NCBI RefSeq assembly: GCF_025698545.1
Contig: NC_068566.1
Location: 45,673,192-45,737,191, forward strand
Direction: 5' to 3'
Origin: Gossypium raimondii
Lineage: Eukaryota; Streptophyta; Magnoliopsida; Malvales; Malvaceae
Length of the DNA: 64,000 nt
Part shown: one piece after another, positions 1 through 10,000 of the stretch
How positions within the stretch are numbered: the stretch's first letter is position 1
How the letters are laid out: each line of letters begins with the position of its first letter
Translations under genes and position numbers: made by a program
The notes under the pieces: generated by a model
Seen by the model: only the letters and a program-made list of their open reading frames with translations
The model's database searches: none
Told to the model about the DNA's origin: nothing

Positions 1-1260
1 ATATCCAAATTGCTTAATCTTTTCATATGTTGTCAATTTTTTCTTTAAAAAAAAATTAAATTTGAAAGTAAGAGATTATATCTTATTAAACTTATATTAA
101 CACGATGAAAAGAAAAGTAAAGATTGGTGAGGTAGATAAATTCTTAAATCCAATCTAAGAGTTAAAAATATTTTGGTTCTCATGATTCTCATTTTAAGAG
201 TTCTCACTATTGATGTTGAGTCCAAATTGATATTTTAAGATAGATTCAAGCAATGCTCGTACCAATTTCAACTCCTTCATGTGCATACAAAATAAATAAT
301 ACTAAAGGTGTTTACCCAACTTGGTTTCCTAACATCTACGGGGGTTTGCCGAGAGAGAATATTTACCATCTTAGCGTATAACAAGTGATTCTAAGCTTTA
401 ACACTCACTAGTTTAGACTTCTCATTTTTTTTTATCTAAGATCTAAACTTTTTCCCTCTTAAGTTTTTCTTTGAAAATTTAAGACTCTAACTAAGTCAAA
501 ATAATGCACTCACACAAATATTCTTCATTGAACAAAATAAAGTGCTCTCAATCTATAGAAAACCTATACAAGTTCTCACAATATATAAGTTAGTGAGACT
601 TGTTAACATACTCAACCTGTTACAATAAATTATCCCTCTAAATAAGCACGATAAACAACACAAATAATATCGTTTAATAGCATGAGATAGGACTTAAATC
701 AACTGGATATCCTTCCTTCAACAACATGGGTTGATCCAATCCATAAGGGATGATGATTGATTCGATCTAATCTAAAAAAATGTCTACAATCTCTTGCTAA
801 GTGGAGTTTGGATATAAGAGACGGGCTGGCAAGGATCTCAATCAGGTACGAAAAATACAATCTAAATATATTTGTTGCTAAAATTTGCCAACACAATCAT
901 GACAGTTTTTCTTAGTCATCGATGCTATCGCAGATGACACTGGTCCAAGCATTGATCTCGAAACTCCTTGACCTTGTTTGCTATCCCATCAAATTAATAT
1001 TTTTCAATGTTTACGCTTGACCTTGTTTGCAAGTACAATTTTATTCTTAAATATTTATATTATTTGTATTAGTATCACAAGTTAATGAGATTAATTGAAG
1101 AATTACTAAAAATCCCATATAAAACAATAAAAATTATTGAAATAATATAAATAAAAAACTCATAATACATCATGTTCTAAAATTAGCTCAACAACTATTA
1201 GTAAGTTTTATTTGGGAATAATATATGACAAGTAATAAATCACACAGATGATGGATCTAA
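1..1260. other. AT-rich intergenic DNA, no gene seen
   Basis: No coding region that I recognise and no reading frame with family resemblance. The stretch is AT-rich with short low-complexity runs. It probably belongs to the decayed transposon DNA that surrounds the first Agenet gene, but no terminal repeat or domain supports that. Confidence 0.5.
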
Positions 1261-1288
1261 TGAGGAATTTCTAAAGACTTACAAGATC

Positions 1289-1549
1289 ATGTTGGGTAAA
1301 TGGGAACAAGTCAGTGATGTAAATGTCAACTTGTTGCATGAAAACATTCGTTTGAAGGAGGAAAATTCTAAATTGATAAAACAAGTTGAGGCTAAAGAAT
1401 CCCTGATAGCTGAAGAACTTGACAACCTGGTGAAGACCCAAAATGAGCTTGCAACAACTAAACTTGTGCTTGAAAAGTTCAATAGCAGTACTAGCAAGCT
1501 ACAATACCCCCAAAAATTTTGGAATTTTTTTTTTGTAAATTTTAATTAA
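1289..1549 (+). pseudogene. Fragment of a copia-type retrotransposon gag
   Basis: An 86-codon open frame is rich in E, K and L with heptad-like spacing, so it reads as a coiled coil. Its core (NIRLKEENSKLIKQVEAKES, then a segment ending EKFNSSTSKL) resembles the coiled-coil part of plant Ty1/copia gag proteins that normally lies before the zinc knuckle. The resemblance stops at about base 1500 and runs into T-rich sequence, so protease, integrase and RT are absent. I infer a short relic rather than a host gene. An isolated exon of a coiled-coil host protein is less likely. Confidence 0.5.
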
Positions 1550-1709
1550 CCTCTTCTATTTTTTTAAAAAATATGTTAGTAGTCGAATTAATTAGAACAC
1601 CAATTTTCGGTCCGGAAAACATTGATGTAAACAACCTAAATATTAATACTTATACTATTAATAAACTATATACGTTATAATTGAATTGATTCTCAAACCA
1701 ATTCATGCG

Positions 1710-1754
1710 CCGTTATTTGTTAATCCAACAGTTCGTTCAATGAATATATAAAAA
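1710..1754 (+). promoter_or_regulatory. Core promoter of Agenet copy A
   Basis: CCGTTA at 1710 (a CNGTTR MYB core) is followed by a conserved block containing CAACAGTTCGTTCAATGA and then TATATAAAAA at 1745-1754. The same order and spacing recur upstream of copies B, C and E, about 60-110 bases before the ATG. That recurrence, rather than the AT-rich box alone, supports a promoter. Confidence 0.6.
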
Positions 1755-1811
1755 GCATTCATGGGCAGTTTACATCTTTCTCTGTTCACATCTCCAGCCA
1801 AAAGGAGGACA

Positions 1812-3005
1812 ATGTCACAAAAAGGGAAGTACACCATCGGCCTCGGCATCGAAGACCCACCACACCTGCAACCAGGTTCTAGAGTTGAGATTAAACCACG
1901 TGGATTTGGTTACCGGGGTGCATGGTTCTCCGCCATTATCATCAAGCGCGACACTCCAATATACTCTAACCATTTTGTGGTCAAATTCACCGATCTTTAC
2001 CTAGATAAAAATACCGGGACAAGACCCTTAAAGAAGATGAGCATCGTCTTTATACGCCCTCAGCCCTCTCCACAACGTCCAAGAAAGTTCAAGATAGGTG
2101 ACAACGCGGACGCTTATCACCTGAACGGCTGGTGGGAAGGGGTGATTGTCGTAGAGTTGAAGGATGACAACTATGTTTTTTTGTTTCACAGTGAGTATCA
2201 GTGGCCAAAGTGCTTAGTATTTGGAGTGAGTCAATTGAGGCTTCATAGAACCTGGTTTGGTGGGTATTGGATGCCACCAGCGCTGGAATCTGAGCTAGAT
2301 GTGGAGGTATAAACTCTATTCGGGTATTTCTTGTCTCTTGATTCTTTCCATCTTGAATCTTGAGTATACGCAATTCTTGTTTCTTTGGGGTTTCTCCTTT
2401 AATATATGCTTGGTTCTTGGCATATAGGAAGTACAAAGGGAAGAAGAGCCAACAAAGATAACGATGGAGATGGAAGAGCTGAGTGAGGGAGCACTTGTTG
2501 AGGTGGCCAATGATGAAGATGGTTTTAACCGTGCTTGGTTTGCTGCAATTATTGTTAAACCAGTGGGGAATAATAGGTACATGATTCAGTATGATACCGT
2601 GCAAACCGAAGATAACACTGGTTTAGGGAAAGAGATGGATATCGTGAAGATTAGGCCTCGTCCACCTGATATTCCGGTGCCTGACCAGTTCGAAATGCTT
2701 GATCAAGTTGAAGCTTTGTACAAAGGTGGGTGGTGGAAGGGTGTGATTATTAACGTCCTTTCTAATGATTCTAAATATCAGGTCTATTTGGCTACACATG
2801 AAGAAATGGAATTTAAACACTCTAATTTAAGGCTACACCAAGACTGGGTTCATGGAAAATGGACTAAACCTTCCCCAGGTGTGCATCTCTAAACCCTTTT
2901 GTGTATATATATATATATATCAGTAGATATGTGTTCTTCAATGAAGTTCATGTATAAGTTTTTTAACTGATTTCTGGTTCATCATTTTTTGCTGCAGTGA
3001 TATGA
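1812..3005 (+). CDS. Agenet-domain protein, copy A (linker-less)
   Basis: Proposed exons 1812-2306, 2428-2878 and 2998-3005 (318 codons with stop). Exon 1 holds two Agenet/Tudor-like modules: residues about 20-85, opening LQPGSRVEIKPRGFGYRGAW, and 95-155, with FKIGDNADAYHLNGWWEGVI. Exon 2 holds a second pair: EGALVEVANDEDGFNRAWFA and QVEALYKGGWWKGVI. Agenet proteins are plant chromatin or RNA-associated Tudor relatives that may bind modified histone tails; the role of this small all-Agenet type is not known to me. The ATG at 1812 matches the start context of the paralogues; an in-frame ATG at 1761 lies just after the TATA box and is less likely. Donors are GTATAA and GTGTGC. Reading through the second donor would instead end at 2892. 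Unlike C, D and E it lacks the long acidic linker before module 3. Confidence 0.75.
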
Positions 3006-4030
3006 AGCATGTGCATGATCATAGCTACTCAATAAGACATCTTTTCTTTTCTTTTTTGTTGATATAATCTGTATTGTTGCCTGCTTAAAAGAGGTAACTG
3101 TTTTTCAGTCTCAACTCAAATGGTAGCCATTAAATCTATTAGCTTAAATGACATGTCTTTTTTAGAGTATCATATGAAAATAACAAATTGACATGACATT
3201 AGACATAATATAATATGTTTGTAACCTATGAATTTGGACAATAATAGAATTTAACTTAATAATTTTATTGACTATTGTTTAATCATGACTAAAGTTTTAA
3301 AATTAAAAATAGAGAGACTAAAATGATCAAATTATAGCATATAATTAAACTAAATATATAACTTACGTGTAGTACAATGATATAAACATTTCATACGTTT
3401 AGTTATTACTATTTTTGACAAAATATTTTTATTTTATGTAATTAAATGAAAAAGAATTCGGTTTGCACTTTGTTCCAAAATAAAAATCGATAAAGATTCA
3501 AAGTGATAAAGGAGAGAACCAATAAATAGTAGTTGTTAACGCTGTTCAGATTCACTAATCGATTGTCTATGGAGTCTCACTAGGAAAATGATTCTAGTTA
3601 ATAATAATCCATCAGGTATAACTATTGGCTAAAGCCCAATTTATCCTCTCCAAATGGGATAATCAAAGTCGAGCCCAAATTGTTATAAATCACTTTCCCC
3701 AAATATCTCACTTTACATTCGATATCTCCCCATACAAATACATAAACAAGGAGTATTTAAATACACTCCAAACGACTAATGAGGAACTCAACCAACATCC
3801 TATTTATAGACTAATACAAGAGCTCTTCAACAATGTTCTTGATAGGTTTTCAACACATCTTTTATTGTTTTTGGTTGGGGTTTTGTCTTTTTACTCCATA
3901 GAAAGCTCGAGTATTTATACATTTTCTTGAATGCTCTACTGAAGTTTGTGTGAGTAAAATCAATTGTTCTTGAAGATCTTCAATAGTAGCGTCACCTTCG
4001 GTTCTAACCAGGTTAACAACTTAAAAGGGA
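3006..4030. other. 3' flank of copy A and AT-rich spacer
   Basis: The first 100-200 bases resemble the 3' UTR of the Agenet copies (ATGAAGCATGTGCATGATCAT). After that I see no gene. A 101-codon open frame at 3625-3930 has no family resemblance and probably lies in old LTR-like DNA. Confidence 0.45.
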
Positions 4031-4034
4031 AATG

Positions 4035-4490
4035 TTCGTTTATCTTCTGGAATTTCTTTCTTAGACTCATCTAGGTTCATTTAAAATGTACTTGTAATGG
4101 CCCAATGGGCTTATCAATTTCCATTCCGTCTATGTTTGACTTGGACTATTCATCTCCGAAAGCAGAAGTTTGATAGACAGACCACATAATTTAGCATAAA
4201 ACTTACCAAGAGTTTCACTCTTCTGCATCCTGAGTGTCTCGAAATTAGTAGTCAACAGTTGCAGCTTGGATCGCTTAACAAAGTTTGATTTCTTCATGAG
4301 TTGTTTCAAAGATCATCTAAGCTTCTATAATAGTAGTACATTTTGAGATCCTTTTGAAATCTTATATATCTACACCACATAAGATGGCATGTAAGGCTTG
4401 GGATTTGGCATTTTCTAGCTTCTCTTCCTCAGTAGTCCAAGTATTCTCTGGCTTTGAAGTATCGGCACTTGAAACATCACTAGTTGGAGG
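4035..4490 (-). pseudogene. Decayed copia gag (UBN2-type) relic
   Basis: Read on the minus strand, the stretch translates with several in-frame stops to segments such as KLENAKSQALHAILCGVD, DFKRIS and FETTHEE. These follow the order of the UBN2/gag region of plant Ty1/copia polyproteins (ALxAIxCGV, FKRIS, AWxIxExTHEG). The stops, together with a likely frameshift, show it is dead. Its strand is opposite to the gag fragment at 1289-1549, so the two are not simply one element. Confidence 0.6.
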
Positions 4491-5090
4491 CTTTTAGCTT
4501 GCGATGATAAATCATCATATGCCTTCTCATAAATAGTTTTTATGAATGCCTTCAACCTTGCTTTCTAGCAAGCATAGTTGGCTCAATCCAGCATAGGGGT
4601 CGAGACACTAAAGATCTTTCCATCTTGAATAAAAATTAAACAAAGGATCACTATTTAGTGTGTCAAGGGTGAAACTCGTATTAATTTCAGAAAAACAAAT
4701 TAATTCAAATATTTGATAAGTTGCAACTAAACTAAGTGATAAAGAAAAAGATGAACACCAAAAACTTGGTCATACTTAAATTCCTCTTATACCTGTGAGG
4801 TGTTGCCTAAAGAGCTCATCCACTATTATTTTATACATACAAGTGATGATTTTCTATTAAATTTTTTCACCTAAAAGCTTTGTTGGTGATTCTCTTGAGT
4901 TTACCTACAAAAATACACTCTGACCAAAAGTTGATCACTGGTCAATAATGCAAATGAAAAATAAATGATCGAGCAATCCTTGGAATCTTGGCACGTGTTT
5001 TATTTTATTTTCTCCGATTTTTTTTATAGATAATGATCAAATTTCAGCTTTAATTCTTATACTCTACTGATATTTAAAATAAAAATAAAA

Positions 5091-5123
5091 CCGTTATTTG
5101 TTAGTTGACAGTTCGTTTAATGA

Positions 5124-5155
<32 letters not shown>

Positions 5156-5156
5156 C
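5091..5156 (+). promoter_or_regulatory. Core promoter of Agenet copy B with TA/GA tract
   Basis: CCGTTATTTG at 5091 and ACAGTTCGTTTAATGAATATA match the block in front of copy A. The TATA region has become a (TA)n run at about 5125-5138 that continues into a (GA)n run to 5155. GA runs near plant start sites can bind BPC/GAGA-type proteins; whether this one does is unknown. Only this copy has it. Confidence 0.55.
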
Positions 5157-5249
5157 ATTCATTGACAGTTTACATCAGCTCAGCCTCGTAATCACATTTC
5201 ACCATTTTCATCATTCTATATTTCTCAGTCTCCAGCCAAAAGTAGGAAC

Positions 5250-6045
5250 ATGTCACAAGAAGGCAAGGCCACCACCGCCCCCGCCACCCAAGATCCACCA
5301 TCCCTGCTGCAACCAGGTTCCTTAGTTGAGGTCAACCCCCGAGACAATGATTACCTGGGTGCGTGGTACCTCGCCGTAATCGTCGAGCGCGCTACTTCAA
5401 CATGCGACGACAGGTACGTGGTCCAACTCCTCTTTCTTTACGAAGACATAAGTACGGGGACAAAAGCCATCAGGGAGTACAACAGCGTTGATATACGCCC
5501 TTTACCCCCTCGACACCGACCAAGAAAGTTCAAGGTGGGTGACTTAGTGGAGGCTTATTACAGATTCGGTTGGTTCGAAGGGGAGATTGTTGAAGAGTTG
5601 CATAATGGCAACTATATTTGTCAGTTGAAGTCGTCAAAGCGCTTAGAACTTGTGGAGGAACGGTTGCGGCTTCAAAGAAGCTGGCGTGATGGGGAATGGA
5701 TACCGCCATTGGATGAATCTGAGCTAGCTGTGGAGGTATAAGCAGTTCTTGTCCATTGCCTATTTCTTGTCTCTTGATTCTTTTTGTGTTTGAGCTTTCT
5801 TGAATATTGAGTATATGCAATTCTTGTTTCTTTGGGGTTTCTTGGAATAGGAAGAAGATTCAACAGACGAAACGAAGCAGACGGATTCTAACACAGCTGG
5901 GATTATGGAGTCTGAGGCTGATAGTGCAGAATCAAGCACAGCAGGGACTGGTAACATACAGGAGGCGTCTGGTCAGGTAACAATAGAAGAAGAAGGGCTT
6001 AGCAAGGGAGAACATGATGAGGAGGCCAATGATGAAGAGTTATGA
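5250..6045 (+). CDS. Truncated Agenet-domain protein, copy B
   Basis: Exons 5250-5735 and 5851-6045 (227 codons with stop), spliced in phase 0 with donor GTATAA and acceptor GGAATAG. Exon 1 encodes the first Agenet pair intact: LQPGSLVEVNPRDNDYLGAW and FKVGDLVEAYYRFGWFEGEI. Exon 2 encodes only the acidic linker (STAGTGNIQEASGQ) and the first few residues of module 3 (GEHDEEANDEEL) before TGA. The base after GATGAAGA joins directly to sequence that in the other copies is the 3' UTR (ATGAAGCATGTGCATATGATC), so the whole second pair and the last intron are missing. The product would be a single-pair Agenet protein with an acidic tail, and could still fold. Functional or decaying status cannot be told from sequence. 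Confidence 0.7.
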
Positions 6046-6367
6046 AGCATGTGCATATGATCATAAAAGTAGTCAAGCTTGGAGGGTTTCTTTTTAGCTA
6101 CTTCATATTACATCTTTCTCTGTTTTAACTGTGCAAAAATTGATTCTGATGTAGATATCATATATTACTGTTTTTGTTTTGGCCAATAAAAGGTTGAAGC
6201 AATCGAGTCAATCTTTGTGAATGTTTTTTTCTTAATTCTTAGTTTCATCATAGACAAATTTATTCATATTTTCAAAATATAATACAAATATCAATAAAAG
6301 CAAGGTATAATGATATTTCAATATTCACTTATCATGATAAATTTAGTTCAACCTTAACCTGTATAGT
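6046..6367. other. 3' UTR-like flank of copy B
   Basis: Starts with the 3' UTR block shared by the array (ATCATAAAAGTAGTCAAGCT), includes an AATAAA at 6185, then becomes AT-rich without features. Confidence 0.45.
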
Positions 6368-7330
6368 GGCCTTCGCCAAGGCGACTCGCTATCCTCATAC
6401 TTCTTCAAGCTGAACGTACATCAAATGTTGGCTAATGATTAGACTGAGCAAAGATTGTCCTTCGATGAACAATCTGTTGTTGGCTAATGATGCTTATTTA
6501 TTCTTCAATGCCATTATCCACTCGACCAGAGCCTTGAAAGAAATTATTAAGAAATACTGGAAATGCTCAGGGTTATGGGAACTATATCAAATCTGAGATT
6601 TTCTTTAGCAAATTCGGGAAAGCAAAGAACAAGAAATGGATTACTGGCATATTAGGTGTTCATTGCACTGATAGGCCTGGGAAATATCTTGGATGTCAGT
6701 TAGGTCAATTTAATCAACGAAAGCTCTTTTTCCAATCCACCTTAGAACGTATATTGCAGCAGAAACTTCCAGGATGGAAGGGGAAACTTCTGTGACCCAG
6801 TGATACATTAGTCTTAATACAGTCTACTCTATCGGCAACACCAATTTACTCACCCTCTTGCACAAAAGCATCTAAGTCAGTCACTAACCAGATTCACGAA
6901 ATTATTAGGGACATCTGGTGGAGCCATGACATCAATAATAGAAAGCTTCACATGTGTAACTCGAATCAATTGTATTGGCCAAAACAAAAGGATGGATTGG
7001 ACATCCGTTAAGCTGAAGTAGTGAACGATGCACTTCTTTGCAAACAAGCCTGATGAATACTCACAAGGCTGCATTATGTGGCTCATGCTACGTTCTTAAC
7101 TAAATACTGATCTAATAAAATTTTTCTAGACGTGCAGGGATGATCACCCGACTCTTGGACGTGGAAAAGCATATTGAAGGGGTGAGATATATGCCTTCAT
7201 GGCTTAGATATACAGATATGGACATGTCAAAATGTATCCATCAATGGTAACATAATGGCACTCTGCCAATATCCAAACCAACAAGATTGGGGCAATGGTA
7301 ACAATCGATTCAAAATAAGGCATCCAAAAT
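6368..7330 (+). pseudogene. LINE-type reverse transcriptase relic
   Basis: The stretch opens with GLRQGDSLSSYFF, the non-LTR RT motif normally (G)xRQGDPLSPYLF. At about 6480 LANDAYLFF stands where the active site FADDxxLF would be, so two key positions are changed. Further on come QQKLPGWKGKLL, then a zf-RVT-like part (DIWWSHD, LYWPKQKDGLDIR, SWTWKSILKG) and GNGNRFKIRHPKS. Frames shift and stops interrupt (for example after GKLL at 6794). The order matches the C-terminal half of plant L1-type ORF2. It is an inactive relic lying between Agenet copies B and C. Confidence 0.75.
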
Positions 7331-7901
7331 CAACCAAATTTGATCATCCAAAAATAAGTATATTTTTCACAGTTTCCTAATCTGAAATTCACATAACTTT
7401 CGACTCGGTTAATTATTTCTTATTCCGTTTTCACCAAAATATTCGTCGCTTCACAAGCTATCATTTGATATAATTTTAAACAAAGTGATCAATATTTTCT
7501 TCCTTCCTTCACTTTGGCCGAAACTTACTATAACATTTCTAACAAGTTAGAAATCGTCTCTCAACCATTTTCCATCCAAAAACATACACATTTCACTTAA
7601 TTTTATAAGCTTCTATCAATATACTTGATAAAGTAAAAAACTATGGAGATTTTTTTTTCTTACAATTTGGAGGAGAAATGATGAAGAAATTTTTTTTTCT
7701 TTCTTTTCTTGCTAGGCAATATGAATAGAATAATTTAGCTTTTTCAAGAAGATTTTTCTTTTATTTTTATCAAGAATAATTTTTAATATTATTTTAATAC
7801 TATAAAAATATTAAAAGAACTACTTATTTTTAGAACAATTAATATATTTATTCCGAATATAAAAATGAAAAGATAAAAGAATTAAACAATTAATTCATAA
7901 A
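7331..7901. other. AT-rich spacer before copy C
   Basis: No gene or repeat boundary seen; long A/T runs. Probably the end of the LINE relic plus upstream DNA of copy C. Confidence 0.4.
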
Positions 7902-7948
7902 CCGTTATCCGTTAATCCAACAGTTGGCTCAAAGACTATATATATATG
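7902..7948 (+). promoter_or_regulatory. Core promoter of Agenet copy C
   Basis: CCGTTATCCGTTAATCCAAC at 7902, then CAGTTGGCTCAAAGA and a TATATATATA box at 7937-7946. CCGTTA, CCGTTA again and CAGTTG all fit the CNGTTR MYB core. The block aligns with those of A, B and E. Confidence 0.6.
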
Positions 7949-8052
7949 TGTAAGCATTGATTGGCAGTTCACATCAACTCAGATACGAATCACATTTCTC
8001 CATTTTCATTCATCATTCTCTGTTTCTCTTGTCACCCGCAAAAAGAAGGAAT

Positions 8053-9178
8053 ATGTCACAAAAAGGCAAGCCCATCGACGCCCCCGCCACCGAAGATCCA
8101 CCGTACCTGCAACCAGGTTCCATAGTTGAGGTCAACCACGAAGACAATGTTTGCCCGCGTGCGCGGTACACCGCTATAATCATGGAGCGCGCTACTTCAA
8201 CAAACGACAAGAGGTACGTGGTCCAATTCACCAATCTTTACCAAGATAGAAATAGCGGGACAAAACTCTCCAAGGAGTACAACAGCGTCGATATACGCCC
8301 TCTGCCCCCTCCACAACCACCAAGAAAGTTCAAGGTGGGTGACATAGTGGAGGCTTATTTCGACGACGGCTGGTACGAAGGCAAGATTGATCAAGTGTTG
8401 GATGATGACAGGTATATTTTTCGGATGTCATCCATGTTCTTACTGTTTGGAGTGAATCAATTGAGGCTTCATAGAACCTGGCTTAATGGGAATTGGGTAC
8501 CACCATTGGATGAATCTGAGCTAGCTGTGGAGGTATAAACTCTATTTGGGTTTCTCTTGTATCTTGTATCTTGATTCTTTTCATCTTGAATCTTGAGTAT
8601 ATTGCAATTCTTTCCTTTTCTTTGGGGTTTCTTTCTCCTTTACTAAATATGCTTGGTTCTTGGAATAGGAAGAAGATTCAACAGAGAAAATAATGGAGTC
8701 TGAGACTGACAATGCAGAAGCAAGCAAAGCAGGGACTGGTAACATATTGGAGGAGTCTTATCAGAAAACAAAAGAAAAAGAAGAAGAGTTTAGTGAGGGA
8801 GCACATGTTGAGGTGACCAATATTGATGGAGATGGTTCTAACCAAGCTTGGTTTGCTGCAACTATTGTTAAACCAGTGGGGAATAATAGGTACCTCATTC
8901 GGTTTGAGACCTTGAGAACCGAAGATGATACTGGTTTCTTAGAGAAAGAGATGGATAGCTCGCACATTAGGCCTCCTCCACCACATATTCCGGTGCCTGA
9001 CCAGTTTAAAATGTTTGATCACGTTGAAGTTTTGTACAAAGGTGGGTGGTGGAAGGGCGTGATTGCAGAGGTTCTTCCTGACGATTCTAAATATCTGGTC
9101 TTTTTAGCTAACTATGATAAATTGGAATGTAAACACTCTGATTTAAGGCCACGCCAAGGCAGCATTGATGAAAACTGA
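8053..9178 (+). CDS. Agenet-domain protein, copy C (early stop)
   Basis: Exons 8053-8532 and 8669-9178 (330 codons with stop), phase 0 junction. Exon 1: Agenet 1 (LQPGSIVEVNHEDNVCPRAR) and Agenet 2 (FKVGDIVEAYFDDGWYEGKI). Exon 2: acidic linker (KAGTGNILEESYQKTKEKEE), Agenet 3 (HVEVTNIDGDGSNQAWFAAT) and Agenet 4 (HVEVLYKGGWWKGVIAEVL). Where D and E read KWTKPSP, this copy reads N then TGA, so a conserved Trp codon has become a stop and the last few residues are lost; the former last intron (from about 9195) is now in the 3' UTR. The modules are otherwise complete. The in-frame ATG at 7957 lies near the TATA box, so the ATG at 8053 is preferred. Probably expressible, with a slightly shortened C terminus. 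Confidence 0.75.
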
Positions 9179-9302
9179 TCTAAACCTTTCCCAGGTGTGC
9201 ATCTCTAAACCCTACTGTATATCCGTAGATATGTGTTCTTGAGTGATGTGCATGTACAAGTTTTTTAACTGATGTCTGGTTCATCATTTTTTGGTGCAGA
9301 GG

Positions 9303-9791
9303 TATGAAGCACGTGCATATGATCATAAAAGTAGTCAAGCTTGGAGGGTTTCTTTTTCTGCTATTTTGGCTACTTCATATTACTTTGTTGTTACCTGTTC
9401 AAATTTGATTTTGACGTTGATTTCCTATTTTAGTGTTTTAGTTTTTCTTGTCAGTAAAAGATGAAGCAATCGAGTTAATGTTTTTTCTCTTAATGCTTAG
9501 TTTCATCTTGGAAGAAAATTGATGTAAATCTTAAATCATATGTCATATTCTTTCTCACAATAACCCAACTTGAAGATCACTTAACTCTTATTTCTAGGCT
9601 TCCAAAAGTATTATTTGAAGATGCTTGGCATTACATGATAGAAAGTAATGGTGTTGGTCTAAATTTGATTTAATTATTGTAGGTTAGTCATTGATTTTTT
9701 TCGTGAAAGAAGATAGGATTATCATTAGATAAAATAATGTCATATTGGAAGAACGATATATCCTATAAGAACAACACACGTATGATAAAGT
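9303..9791 (+). repeat. Duplicated 3' flank, copy C instance
   Basis: From the 3' UTR start to about 9794 this flank matches 13363-13847 downstream of copy D. By eye the stretch from about 9400 onward is essentially identical, including non-genic sequence beyond the UTR. It marks a recent duplication shared by C and D. Confidence 0.8.
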
Positions 9792-10000
9792 CATGAAGCA
9801 CGTGCATATGATCATAAAAGTAGTCAAGCTTGGAGGGTTTCTTTTTCTGCTATTTTGGCTACTTCATATTACTTTGTTGTTACCTGTTCAAATTTGATTT
9901 TGATGTCGATTTCCTATTTTAGTGTTTTTTTCTTGTCAGTAAAAGGTTGAAGCAATCGAGTTAATGTTTTTTCTCTTAATGCTTAATTTCTTTTTGTTTT
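9792..10000 (+). repeat. Second 3' UTR copy without a gene body
   Basis: At 9792 the flank of C jumps straight back to the 3' UTR start (ATGAAGCACGTGCATATGAT) and repeats it with a few differences up to about 10000. No Agenet coding sequence precedes this second UTR. It looks like the scar of a deleted or recombined gene copy. Confidence 0.75.
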
